A stretch of DNA of 8,260 nt, taken from positions 1 through 8,260 of the forward strand of contig CAZOWL010000137.1 in NCBI GenBank assembly GCA_964583605.1. Reading direction: 5' to 3'. The stretch comes from CAZOWL01 sp964583605 (lineage in GTDB: Bacteria > Pseudomonadota > Gammaproteobacteria > Chromatiales > Chromatiaceae). The notes below the pieces were generated by a model. It made no database searches. It was not told the DNA's origin and saw nothing but the letters and a program-made list of their open reading frames with translations. Both the position numbers and the translations under genes were made by a program. Below, piece by piece: positions 1-5,030 of this stretch (position 1 is the first letter of the stretch; each line of letters begins with the position of its first letter).

Positions 1-356
1 ATGACAAAGACGAGATGGCCAGCGTCATGGGTTCGCTCGACCGCCTCGACAGCGCGTCCCTTCTTCTCGTCCACCAAGAGGGGCAGACCCTGCGTCTTGG
101 CCAGGGTCAGTGCCTCGGCCTCGCCGCGGTCGAGTAGCAGTTCCAGCTCCGCGAGCAAGGTGGCATCGGTGACGGCCACGACTCTCAGGCAGGCGTTGTC
201 CTTCACCGTCTGGGTGACGCCCGGATCTCTGGCCAGCCACTTCGCATAGACCGCGTTGGAGAGCAGAACCTTCCTGAAGCAGGCGCCGAGCATGTCGATC
301 CGCCCCTGACCGGACAGGGCGATCAGGGACGTGGTATCGCTGACGACGGCGGACAT
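1..356 (-). CDS. PIN-domain toxin of the DUF3368 type, truncated at the left window edge
   Basis: Reads MSAVVSDTTSLIAL at the N-terminus, 118 residues before the window ends. Motifs typical of DUF3368 PIN proteins (VapC-like ribonucleases, toxin half of type II toxin-antitoxin modules) are visible: Asp7 in VVSDTTSL, GEAEALTLA around residues 78-86 with acidic Glu79/Glu81, and LLVDEKKGR around 93-101 with Asp96. These would form the metal-binding acidic cluster. The family usually has an acidic residue in a VYEEL-like helix near position 40; here it reads VYAKWLA, so that position may be lost. The ATG at 356-354 directly abuts the TGA (359-357) of the upstream antitoxin remnant, the tight spacing expected of a TA operon. 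The C-terminus is outside the window, so whether the gene is complete is unknown. Family assignment is from motif recognition, not a search. Confidence 0.72.
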   Translation of the reverse strand, partial: MSAVVSDTTSLIALSGQGRIDMLGACFRKVLLSNAVYAKWLARDPGVTQTVKDNACLRVVAVTDATLLAELELLLDRGEAEALTLAKTQGLPLLVDEKKGRAVEAVERTHDAGHLVFV

Positions 357-522
357 TCAGTCGCCGTCGAGCAGGCGGATGGTCTCCAAGTCTTCCTCGA
401 GGTCGTAGTCAGCGACCGCGATGCCGAGATGTGCGAGCAGGGGCAGCATCCTCTCCTTTGACTTGTCGAAGGCCTTGCTGAGGGCTGGGGTTGGCCTTGA
501 GAGCCTTGATGCCGAGGGCCTA
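357..522 (-). pseudogene. Remnant antitoxin gene (UPF0175-like C-terminus) for the DUF3368 toxin
   Basis: Two pieces in different frames can be read. After a TAG at 522-520 one frame reads ALGIKALKANPSP (519-481), like the start of Phd/UPF0175-type antitoxins (IKxLQxNPAxL). The other frame then reads ALSKAFDKSKERMLPLLAH (from about 485) and ends LGIAVADYDLEEDLETI-RLLDGD, closely resembling UPF0175 C-termini (GIPVxDYDxEEDLETL). The roughly 40-50 residues expected between them are missing and the frame shifts at about 485-487, consistent with an internal deletion. A strong Shine-Dalgarno-like AAGGAGG lies at about 537-543, but the place where a start codon is expected reads ATATAG. A 69-residue frame from GTG at 566 runs through the C-terminal piece to the TGA at 357 and could still be translated, but its first 30 residues look non-native. 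UPF0175 and DUF3368 genes are commonly paired. Confidence 0.55.
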
Positions 523-566
523 TATGGCTTGGGCGCCTCCTTGAGGGGGTACCGCTGTTTTGGCAC

Positions 567-820
567 CGGAGCGGATGGGCTGCGCGCAAAGGTCAGTATG
601 GTCTCGCGCGGGATCTTGGGGGGAGACGGGTTCCGCTTTCATCAAGGCAAGAAGCGAGATCTCGTCGCGCTCCTCGACGACCCCCTGCTGCCCTGTACCG
701 AGCACGACGAGCTGACCGGGAATCTCTTCTTCCCGGACAACCTGCTGCGTTTTTTGCTGCACCGCGATTGAGGACTCGCCGTAGGCCAGAGAGGTCGCGG
801 GCGGGCGCGGTGCCAATGCT
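567..820. other. Gene-free or unassigned stretch between antitoxin remnant and small peptide gene
   Basis: A minus-strand frame (816-520, and within it a GTG start near 758) reads VQQKTQQVVREEEIPGQLVV and then LLALMKAEPVSPQDPARD. It has somewhat protein-like composition but matches no family I recognise, has no clear ribosome-binding site and runs into the antitoxin remnant in another frame. A plus-strand frame also spans 421-771 and looks like antisense shadow. I see no promoter or repeat that stands out. It may be another decayed gene. Confidence 0.25.
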
Positions 821-943
821 TCAGTCGTAGTAGCCGCCTTTCGACCAGGCCTGAGCGGGCTCAGGCGCGAGCAGGGCGACGCTCCCCATGACCAGGAGCG
901 ATAGGAGGCCGATCTGGGCCGGGGTCTGCCGACGAATCTTCAT
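821..943 (-). CDS. Small exported peptide, 40 residues, predicted mature part WSKGGYYD
   Basis: Starts MKIRRQTPAQIGLL and ends APEPAQAWSKGGYYD. It has a textbook signal peptide: basic n-region (Lys2, Arg4, Arg5), hydrophobic core at about residues 11-26, and an AQA signal-peptidase I site at 30-32. That would leave an eight-residue Gly/Tyr/Trp mature peptide in the periplasm. The start is fixed by GGAGAG six bases upstream of ATG (943-941); the open frame continues upstream to 1258 but that part has no such site and reads like non-coding sequence. Function unknown. The Trp/Gly/Tyr-rich end recalls the first residues of sulfur globule proteins, whose mature parts are long Gly/Tyr-rich chains, so this could be a truncated relative; that is speculation. 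A palindrome, a tandem repeat and a hairpin lie upstream. Confidence 0.6.
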   Translation of the reverse strand: MKIRRQTPAQIGLLSLLVMGSVALLAPEPAQAWSKGGYYD

Positions 944-996
944 TTGGATCTCTCCATTGGTGTCATAAGCGGCTGGGCCGGGTGCGGGGCGAATGG

Positions 997-1030
997 GCTC
1001 GGCGCCCGATACCGGTGCCCGATACCGAGC
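997..1030. repeat. Two 13-base tandem repeats framed by an inverted hexamer
   Basis: GCCCGATACCGGT (1004-1016) is followed immediately by GCCCGATACCGAG (1017-1029), 11 of 13 bases identical. The pair is enclosed by GCTCGG (997-1002) and its reverse complement CCGAGC (1025-1030). It sits 54 bases upstream of the small peptide start on the minus strand, a suitable place for an activator or repressor binding two tandem half-sites. Function is inferred from position only. Confidence 0.45.
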
Positions 1031-1100
1031 TCCAAAGGCGATGGCTCGCTGCGCTGGTACGTCCTGCCAGGCGTGCGGCGCATGGGGGCCGCTGGGCCAA

Positions 1101-1121
1101 GGGTCGTTATCGTAACGACCC
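1101..1121. promoter_or_regulatory. Perfect palindrome with 9-base arms, operator-like
   Basis: Arm GGGTCGTTA (1101-1109), centre TCG, arm TAACGACCC (1113-1121); the arms are exact reverse complements. No run of T follows on either strand, so it is a poor intrinsic terminator. Length and symmetry fit a dimeric transcription factor site. It lies about 160 bases upstream of the small exported peptide (minus strand). It could also form an RNA hairpin with a three-base loop. No regulator can be named. Confidence 0.5.
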
Positions 1122-1223
1122 GATTCTCGCGTCCTTCCTTTCAGCAGGATCAAGTGACCAACCCGGTCCCACGGACTCCCTAGTCGCTGCTGATTCGCGA
1201 GCGGTAGTTTCCACTGGAAGTCG

Positions 1224-1250
1224 CCGCCGGCCGCGCTGAAGGGCCGGCGG
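1224..1250. terminator. GC-rich hairpin downstream of the membrane protein gene, possible terminator
   Basis: CCGCCGGCC (1224-1232) and GGCCGGCGG (1242-1250) are perfect 9-base inverted arms around a 9-base loop. It lies about 120 bases beyond the stop of the minus-strand membrane protein gene (1372) and could end that transcript, but there is no T-tract on either side. A REP-like repeat is an alternative. The rest of 944-1371 shows no credible gene. Confidence 0.4.
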
Positions 1251-1371
1251 TCAGACAAGACGCGTTGTCCTGTTAGGCCACCATTTCCTCGCAGCGAGCG
1301 ATGCCGGGTGGAGCGAGAAGCCGCCCAGCACGCTCGGCACCACGGGCAGCGGTGCGGGCCGTCCCCTCTCC

Positions 1372-2022
1372 TCAGGCTCTATCGCCACCGACGGTGCCGC
1401 GTAGCTGCAGCGCGATGATCAGGTGGCTGATGGCCAGTATCGGGACAGCAAACAGCGGAATCAGCGCGAGCGGAAAGGTCCCCATGGCGTCCGTGGTCAT
1501 GCCTTCCCCGCCCAGCCAGGCGGAGCGCAGCGCGAGTCCGATGCCAACCGCGATCGCAAAGTCGGCGACACCAAACCAATTCCAGCGTTTGATGGAGCGG
1601 TTTGTCACCGGCGCCCCCCGCGCCAGCGAGAAGCTGAGCCAGAGCGCCCAGACGGCCGCCACGGCGTCGCCGAGGCCAGCCGGATAGGCGAACGCGGCCG
1701 GGAGAATGTCGTAGAAGGATAGAAAGATGAAGCCGAGTCCCAGGGTGCGCATGACGTGGAGGCCGATCAAGAAACGTCGATCGAGCCCGAGCGCCCAGCG
1801 CTCGAGCCCGGGCAGCATCCGATAAGCCAGCGCGAAGAGGGCCACAGGCTCGAAGATCAGCGCGGGAAACGCCCAGACCGACATCGGATTCGTGCCCCCT
1901 AGCGCGCCCGAGAGCGACACGGCGAGGGTCAGGACGAACCAAAGGGACAGGATCGTCGCCAGCAATGCATCGCCGCGGCTGAAACGCGGACCGCTGTCGT
2001 AGGTGAGGGACAGAATGCTCAT
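1372..2022 (-). CDS. Integral membrane protein, six predicted helices, unknown function
   Basis: 216 residues starting MSILSLTYDSGPRFSRGDAL. The start is chosen at 2022 because GGAGG ends five bases before this ATG; the frame opens further upstream at 2067 but that would run through the proposed promoter. Hydrophobic segments at about residues 19-40, 50-70, 84-106, 112-134, 149-169 and 183-207 suggest six helices in the inner membrane. Notable residues are a Tyr-Asp pair (FYDILPAAFAYPAGLGDA, 103-120) and an RxxKRWNWFG loop (142-151); the LPAAFAYPAGLGD stretch recalls uncharacterised membrane proteins found beside regulators, but I cannot name a family. It lies 91 bases downstream of the MarR-type gene on the same strand, with its own promoter-like motif shared with that gene, so it is probably the regulator's target. 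No sign of damage. Confidence 0.75.
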   Translation of the reverse strand: MSILSLTYDSGPRFSRGDALLATILSLWFVLTLAVSLSGALGGTNPMSVWAFPALIFEPVALFALAYRMLPGLERWALGLDRRFLIGLHVMRTLGLGFIFLSFYDILPAAFAYPAGLGDAVAAVWALWLSFSLARGAPVTNRSIKRWNWFGVADFAIAVGIGLALRSAWLGGEGMTTDAMGTFPLALIPLFAVPILAISHLIIALQLRGTVGGDRA

Positions 2023-2037
2023 GAATGCCTCCAGAAG

Positions 2038-2060
2038 AGTGTACATGCACCTATTGGTGC
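2038..2060 (-). promoter_or_regulatory. Probable promoter and MarR operator of the membrane protein gene
   Basis: Minus strand 2050-2038 reads GTGCATGTACACT, a near-palindrome that includes a -10-like TACACT (2043-2038). Just upstream is a second inverted repeat, GCACC-AATA-GGTGC (2060-2047), between the expected -35 and -10 positions. The same 13-mer with one change covers the likely -10 of the marR-type gene. The Shine-Dalgarno GGAGG begins only a few bases after the -10, so the leader would be very short. Binding by the neighbouring regulator is inference from the shared motif. Confidence 0.5.
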
Positions 2061-2113
2061 GAAACATGGCAGATTAGCTACCATTTGGAGAGGCCGCCGA
2101 AGCGGCGACGGAC

Positions 2114-2569
2114 TCAGGCGTCCTTGGCCAATGCGGTCAGGTCTGCCAAGTCCTCAAGCAAGCGCCGAGTGCGCTGCGCTCCGAGGCGGTCCACTAACCG
2201 GCCGTGAGCCGCCTCCCATCGTCGCTGCGCAGCCGCCAAGGTCGCCTCGCCTCGCTCGGTGAGCACGATGTGACGCTCGCGTCGGTCGACACCGCTGCGC
2301 AGTGCGACGAGTCTTTGCGTCTCGAGCGGACGCAGGTTGCGCGTCAGGGTCGTGCGATCCATTCCGAGGGCCTCGGCCAACTCCTGCATGCCCGGGTGTC
2401 CAAGCAGAAAGACCGCGTTCAGCAGCGCGAACTGGGTGCCCTTGACGCCCGCCGGCGCCAAGGCCGCGTCGTAGTACTGCGCCATCGCGCGGGCGTTGCG
2501 GCGCACCGCAAAGCCGAGGCAGCCCTTGGAGGCCGCCAATGCCAACTGCCTGTCTGGGCACCTATCCAT
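2114..2569 (-). CDS. MarR-family transcriptional regulator
   Basis: 151 residues starting MDRCPDRQLALAASKGCLGF. The order of parts is that of MarR dimers: N-terminal helices with RNARAMAQYYDAALAPAGVKGTQF (residues 24-47), a winged helix-turn-helix with MQELAEALGMDRTTLTRNLR (61-80), a wing with SGVDRRERHIVLTERG (92-107), and C-terminal dimerisation helices (108-150). Length is normal for the family. Start chosen at 2569: the frame extends to 2635, but this ATG lies at the expected transcription start of a promoter-like sequence and inside a palindrome, with no Shine-Dalgarno before it, so the mRNA may be leaderless. MarR proteins usually repress themselves and an adjacent gene, and release DNA on binding a phenolic ligand or on thiol oxidation; Cys4 and Cys17 are the cysteines near the N-terminus. 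The likely target is the membrane protein gene downstream. The ligand cannot be predicted. Confidence 0.85.
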   Translation of the reverse strand: MDRCPDRQLALAASKGCLGFAVRRNARAMAQYYDAALAPAGVKGTQFALLNAVFLLGHPGMQELAEALGMDRTTLTRNLRPLETQRLVALRSGVDRRERHIVLTERGEATLAAAQRRWEAAHGRLVDRLGAQRTRRLLEDLADLTALAKDA

Positions 2570-2604
2570 GATAGTAAGTGTATATGCACTCTTCAGGAAT
2601 GCAA
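2562..2604 (-). promoter_or_regulatory. Probable leaderless promoter with overlapping autoregulatory operator of the MarR gene
   Basis: On the minus strand TTGCAT (2604-2599) and TACACT (2582-2577) are 16 bases apart, a plausible -35/-10 pair; seven bases then lead to the A of the ATG at 2569, so transcription could begin at the start codon. GTGCATATACACT (2589-2577) covers the -10 and differs by one base from the motif in front of the membrane protein gene. The start codon is the centre of a second inverted repeat, CTATC-CAT-GATAG (plus strand 2562-2574). Both repeats suit repression by the encoded protein. Predicted from sequence only. Confidence 0.5.
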
Positions 2605-2674
2605 GAGCAAGGCTCCTGTCAGGCGCGAGTGCCACAGGACGCGCGGTCCACGGACTGCGGTTTCCGCCCCTGGT

Positions 2675-3456
2675 TCAGGGCGCCTCGAAAACGGCCGTGT
2701 CGGGATAGAAACTGAACCAGGCGAACCAATAGGACAGGGTCGCCGGCAGCTCGGTGCCATTGACAGCGTAAGCGCGTGCGGTGTCAGCCTGTGCGTCGAA
2801 CTGAACGAAGATGTTCCGCCCGGCGAAGCGGTCCAACAGCGTCCGGGCTTCGGCCGCGCGTAGCTCGACGAAGGGGTAGGCCTTGGCCCGGCCGTTGAGT
2901 CTGATCCCAAGCACTTTCGCTTTGGGCGGGTAGCGGTTGGAGCTTGGTGATACGGAGAAGGGCAACAACTGGCTCTGTTCGTAGGCTTGGTAAGGGTCGC
3001 CCTGATAGGACTTGTTGAAGCCCGTCTCGGCCGACAGCACTTGCGTCCCCGGATGCTCGCGCCGCCAATCTTCCCAGCGGGTGTGGGTCATCGGGATCAG
3101 ACGCAGACGGGCACCGGCCATCGGGCCTGTGACGGCACGCCACTGCAATTGGCTCCACAGGGATTCTGTCTCGCGGTCGTAAAGGAGCAGATTGCTGTTG
3201 TAGAGCAGCCCGGACACGCCGAACGTGAGGGGTTGTCCCTCCGCCTCGGCGACGAAGGCGACCCCGCTGGCGCACAGAGGGCAGTAGCTGACTGCGATCG
3301 GGATGCCGCCGATGGCGTCATTGACGACTTCGTGTTGGACTCGATCGCATACCTGTCGACGAGGCTGCCGGTGAGATCGAAGCCGTTCAGCGCCGCAGCA
3401 GGTGCGGCGATCAGCAGCATGAGGCCTACGGGGATACATGCGGGAAGCTTGCACAT
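2675..3456 (-). pseudogene. DUF3179-family protein gene with internal deletion and frameshift
   Basis: The N-terminal piece from ATG 3456 (or GTG 3465) reads MCKLPACIPVGLMLLIAAPA then ALNGFDLTGSLVDR, a signal peptide followed by the family's usual mature start. In another frame, from about 3337, it reads QHEVVNDAIGGIPIAVSYCP, LCASGVAF, then LTFGVSGLLYNSNLLLYDRE and TESLWSQL, continuing to LSYWFAWFSFYPDTAVFEAP. These are the hallmark DUF3179 motifs (HExVNDxxGxxPxxVxYCPLC, FGVSGLLYNSNLxLYDRET). About 50 codons normally found between the NGFDL start and the HEVVND motif are missing, and the reading frame changes at about 3337-3360. The function of DUF3179 is not established; the paired cysteines in YCPLC suggest metal or redox binding. 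The gene lies 105 bases upstream of, and co-oriented with, the MarR gene. A C-terminal fragment could be made from an internal start but would not be exported. Confidence 0.75.
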
Positions 3457-3510
3457 CGTTGTCACCGACGGTTGATCTACACTGACAGGTCGCGCCCGCG
3501 CGCGCCGCTA

Positions 3511-3525
3511 CCTTAGGCCCTAAGG
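3511..3525. repeat. Short perfect palindrome upstream of the DUF3179 remnant
   Basis: CCTTAG (3511-3516), GCC, CTAAGG (3520-3525). Six-base arms with a three-base centre, 55 bases upstream of the DUF3179 start on the minus strand. It could be an operator; it is short enough to be chance. Confidence 0.25.
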
Positions 3526-3561
3526 GACGGTTTAAGAACAACTGGCACAGCTCGGCCGAGG

Positions 3562-3598
3562 TCCCCTCGCTGCAGCGGGGGGTTGGCGTGAGGGGAGA
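3562..3598. repeat. GC-rich intergenic sequence resembling dispersed CCCTC/GAGGG repeats
   Basis: CCCCTC (3563-3568) and GAGGGG (3591-3596) are inverted arms around CGCTGCAGCG, itself a palindrome, and GGGGGGTTGG. Sequences built from CCCCTCxCC and GGTTGGxGTGAGGGG are common between genes in many proteobacterial genomes. Located between the peroxiredoxin remnant's end and the DUF3179 start. A genome-wide count would be needed to call it a repeat family. Confidence 0.25.
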
Positions 3599-3669
3599 AC
3601 GCTGCGGGAGGCTGTTGAGGTTGTTTCTGCACCGCTACTAAGCCAATCGCCTCGGTTCGCGGCCAAGGG

Positions 3670-4365
3670 TCACCCTCGCTCGAGTGCACGCAATGCAGCA
3701 AGGATCGCCCCTGGCTCCATCCGCTGGCGGTAATCGACCTCGGCGAACCTGGCCCGGATCACCCCGTCGCAATCGATGACGAAGGTGGCCGGCACCGGCA
3801 ACTACACCTCGCTGAGCCCCACTGGAACCTCGAAGTACAGGCCGTAGGCCTGCATGACGCTGTCATCGAGGTCGCTCAGCACCTCGAAGGGATAGCCGTC
3901 TCGCTCGAGCTGCGCGCGCGAGCGATCCGGGCGCTGCGGCGTCACGGCAACGAGCCGCGCACCCCGGCGCTCGATCTGCGGCAGCGCCTCGTGCAAGGTG
4001 CGCAGGTAGAGATTGCAGTACGGACACCAGGCGCCGCGGTAGAAGGTCAGCACCACCGGGCCCTCGGCGAGCAGATCGGCGAGGGAGACCTCCGCGCCGA
4101 AGGCATTCAGCAACGAGAAGCCGGGTGCTCGCCGCCCGACAGCCAGGCCGGGCTCTGGCATGGCCCCAGCCAGGTCCTCGGTGGCCTGCGTCATGACGGC
4201 CCGCTCATCGGCCGTCAACGCGGGACCCGACTCCTTGGCCCGCTCGCGTTGAAAGGCCTCCAAGGCCTGCCGATAGCTCGGTGCTGGCCCGTCGGGAACA
4301 GACTCGACCGCCGCAGCCAGCAGCGGAAAGGCCAAGATCGCCAGTGGCAGGGATCGATAACGCAT
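3670..4365 (-). pseudogene. Exported AhpC/TSA peroxiredoxin-like gene interrupted by an in-frame TAG
   Basis: From ATG 4365 it encodes MRYRSLPLAILAFPLLAAAV (signal peptide), a helical linker, then a thioredoxin-fold domain: VGRRAPGFSLLNAFGAEVSL (77-96) and VVLTFYRGAWCPYCNLYLRT (104-123) with Cys114 as likely peroxidatic cysteine and Cys117 making a CxxC pair, then ARLVAVTPQ and DGYPFEVLSDLDDSVMQAYG. A TAG at 3804-3802 ends it at residue 187. Without changing frame, 43 more codons follow (LPVPATFVIDCDGVI, VDYRQRMEPGAILAALRAL) to a TGA at 3672-3670, exactly the C-terminus the peroxiredoxin-like family normally has. The FEVP-to-LPVPAT segment is also about 15-20 residues shorter than usual, so a small deletion may have accompanied the stop. 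The truncated product keeps the active-site cysteines but lacks the last strand and helix of the fold and is probably inactive. The role would have been peroxide reduction in the periplasm. Confidence 0.75.
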
Positions 4366-4602
4366 CGGCAGCTTCCTCGGACCTGTGTTGATGGGGTCCC
4401 CTCCGCACAGCCAGTGCCGACGGCACCTGGCAACAGGGCATTGCAGGCATTTCTCACCCCACCGGCGCGGGTCACACGGGAGCGCCGCGGGTGACGAGGC
4501 GGGCGGACGCGGGCGGGGGCAGGGGAGGGGTAAGGAGCGCCCGGCGTCCGGTGCCCCGTCATCAATTCAGACCCGGCCGGGGCGCGTAATCTTTCAGCGG
4601 CA
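4366..4602. other. Gene-free divergent intergenic DNA
   Basis: Together with 4603-4742 this separates the minus-strand peroxiredoxin remnant from the plus-strand toxin-antitoxin pair. It is very GC-rich, with a purine-rich run at 4500-4540 and a CCCGGCCGGG palindrome at 4572-4581. Open frames here have no family features or ribosome-binding sites. Promoters for both flanking units are expected but I cannot place them with confidence. Confidence 0.4.
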
Positions 4603-4648
4603 CCTCTTCGCGCAGCCGGGCGGGCCCGTGGCACCCGCCGCGAAGAGG
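4603..4648. repeat. Long bulged hairpin, first of an adjacent pair
   Basis: Perfect outer arms CCTCTTCGCG (4603-4612) and CGCGAAGAGG (4639-4648). Inside, GCGGG (4620-4624) pairs with CCCGC (4634-4638) around a nine-base loop, leaving a seven-base bulge only on the 5' side. Fifteen base pairs in all. No T-tract follows and no gene ends here, so it is not an obvious terminator. It is followed seven bases later by a second hairpin of similar plan with the bulge on the other side. Confidence 0.55.
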
Positions 4649-4655
4649 AAGCCGA

Positions 4656-4693
4656 AGGTTGTCACCGGGGTTATCCCGAAAGCGTGACAACCT
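4656..4693. repeat. Long bulged hairpin upstream of the toxin-antitoxin operon
   Basis: Perfect outer arms AGGTTGTCAC (4656-4665) and GTGACAACCT (4684-4693). Inside, CGGG (4666-4669) and CCCG (4675-4678) pair around a GTTAT loop, with a five-base bulge AAAGC on the 3' side. It ends 49 bases before the antitoxin ATG. Two readings: half-sites of an operator bound by the antitoxin or antitoxin-toxin complex (such operons are normally autorepressed), or a REP-like structured repeat. Confidence 0.55.
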
Positions 4694-4742
4694 ACATCCG
4701 AAGACCTAAGATGGCCAGAAAGATGACCAGGAGAAACCGAAG

Positions 4743-5030
4743 ATGCCCGAAACTTCGATCGCGGAGGCCAAGACCCAGCTCACGCGCCTCATCTATCAGG
4801 CCGAGCGGGGTGAGGCCGTGCACATTACCCGTCGCGGCAAGCCCGTCGCGGTGCTGTTGTCCGAGGACGAGTACGCCCGCTTGCGCCAAGGCCAGGAGCA
4901 GCGGAACTTCTGGGACCTGATCGCGGAGATGAGAGGAGATCCCGGGTTCGAGCCCGTCGATTGGTCCAAGGAGAAAGTCGATTCCTGGCGCGAGCGCCGC
5001 TCCGCACGGGAGTTCGAATGGCCAGAGTGA
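4743..5030 (+). CDS. Phd/YefM-type antitoxin of a VapC toxin-antitoxin pair
   Basis: 95 residues. The N-terminal DNA-binding Phd fold is clear: TSIAEAKTQLTRLIYQAERG (4-23), EAVHITRRGKPVAVLLS (24-40), EDEYARLRQ (41-49). The C-terminal half (WDLIAEMRGDPGFEPVDW, 57-74, then an Arg/Glu-rich tail ending REFEWPE) is the part that normally wraps around and blocks the toxin. An AGGAG lies nine bases before the ATG. The last 13 bases overlap the toxin gene, so the two are translationally coupled. Antitoxins of this kind neutralise the toxin and, with it, repress their own promoter; the inverted repeats at 4656-4693 may be that operator. The gene is complete and undamaged, unlike its neighbours. Confidence 0.88.
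   Translation: MPETSIAEAKTQLTRLIYQAERGEAVHITRRGKPVAVLLSEDEYARLRQGQEQRNFWDLIAEMRGDPGFEPVDWSKEKVDSWRERRSAREFEWPE

Noticed and set aside
421..771. 116-residue plus-strand frame opposite the antitoxin remnant
   Set aside because: No family motif or ribosome-binding site; it is the antisense of a region whose minus strand carries recognisable antitoxin sequence.
944..1258. N-terminal extension of the small peptide frame to 145 residues
   Set aside because: The extension has no Shine-Dalgarno, non-coding-like composition and covers palindromic regulatory-looking DNA, while the internal ATG at 943 has a strong site and is followed by a signal peptide.
4656..4693. Integron attC site
   Set aside because: Bulged hairpin shape is suggestive, but the terminal boxes do not follow the RYYYAAC...GTTRRRY pattern and no integrase or cassette array is present.
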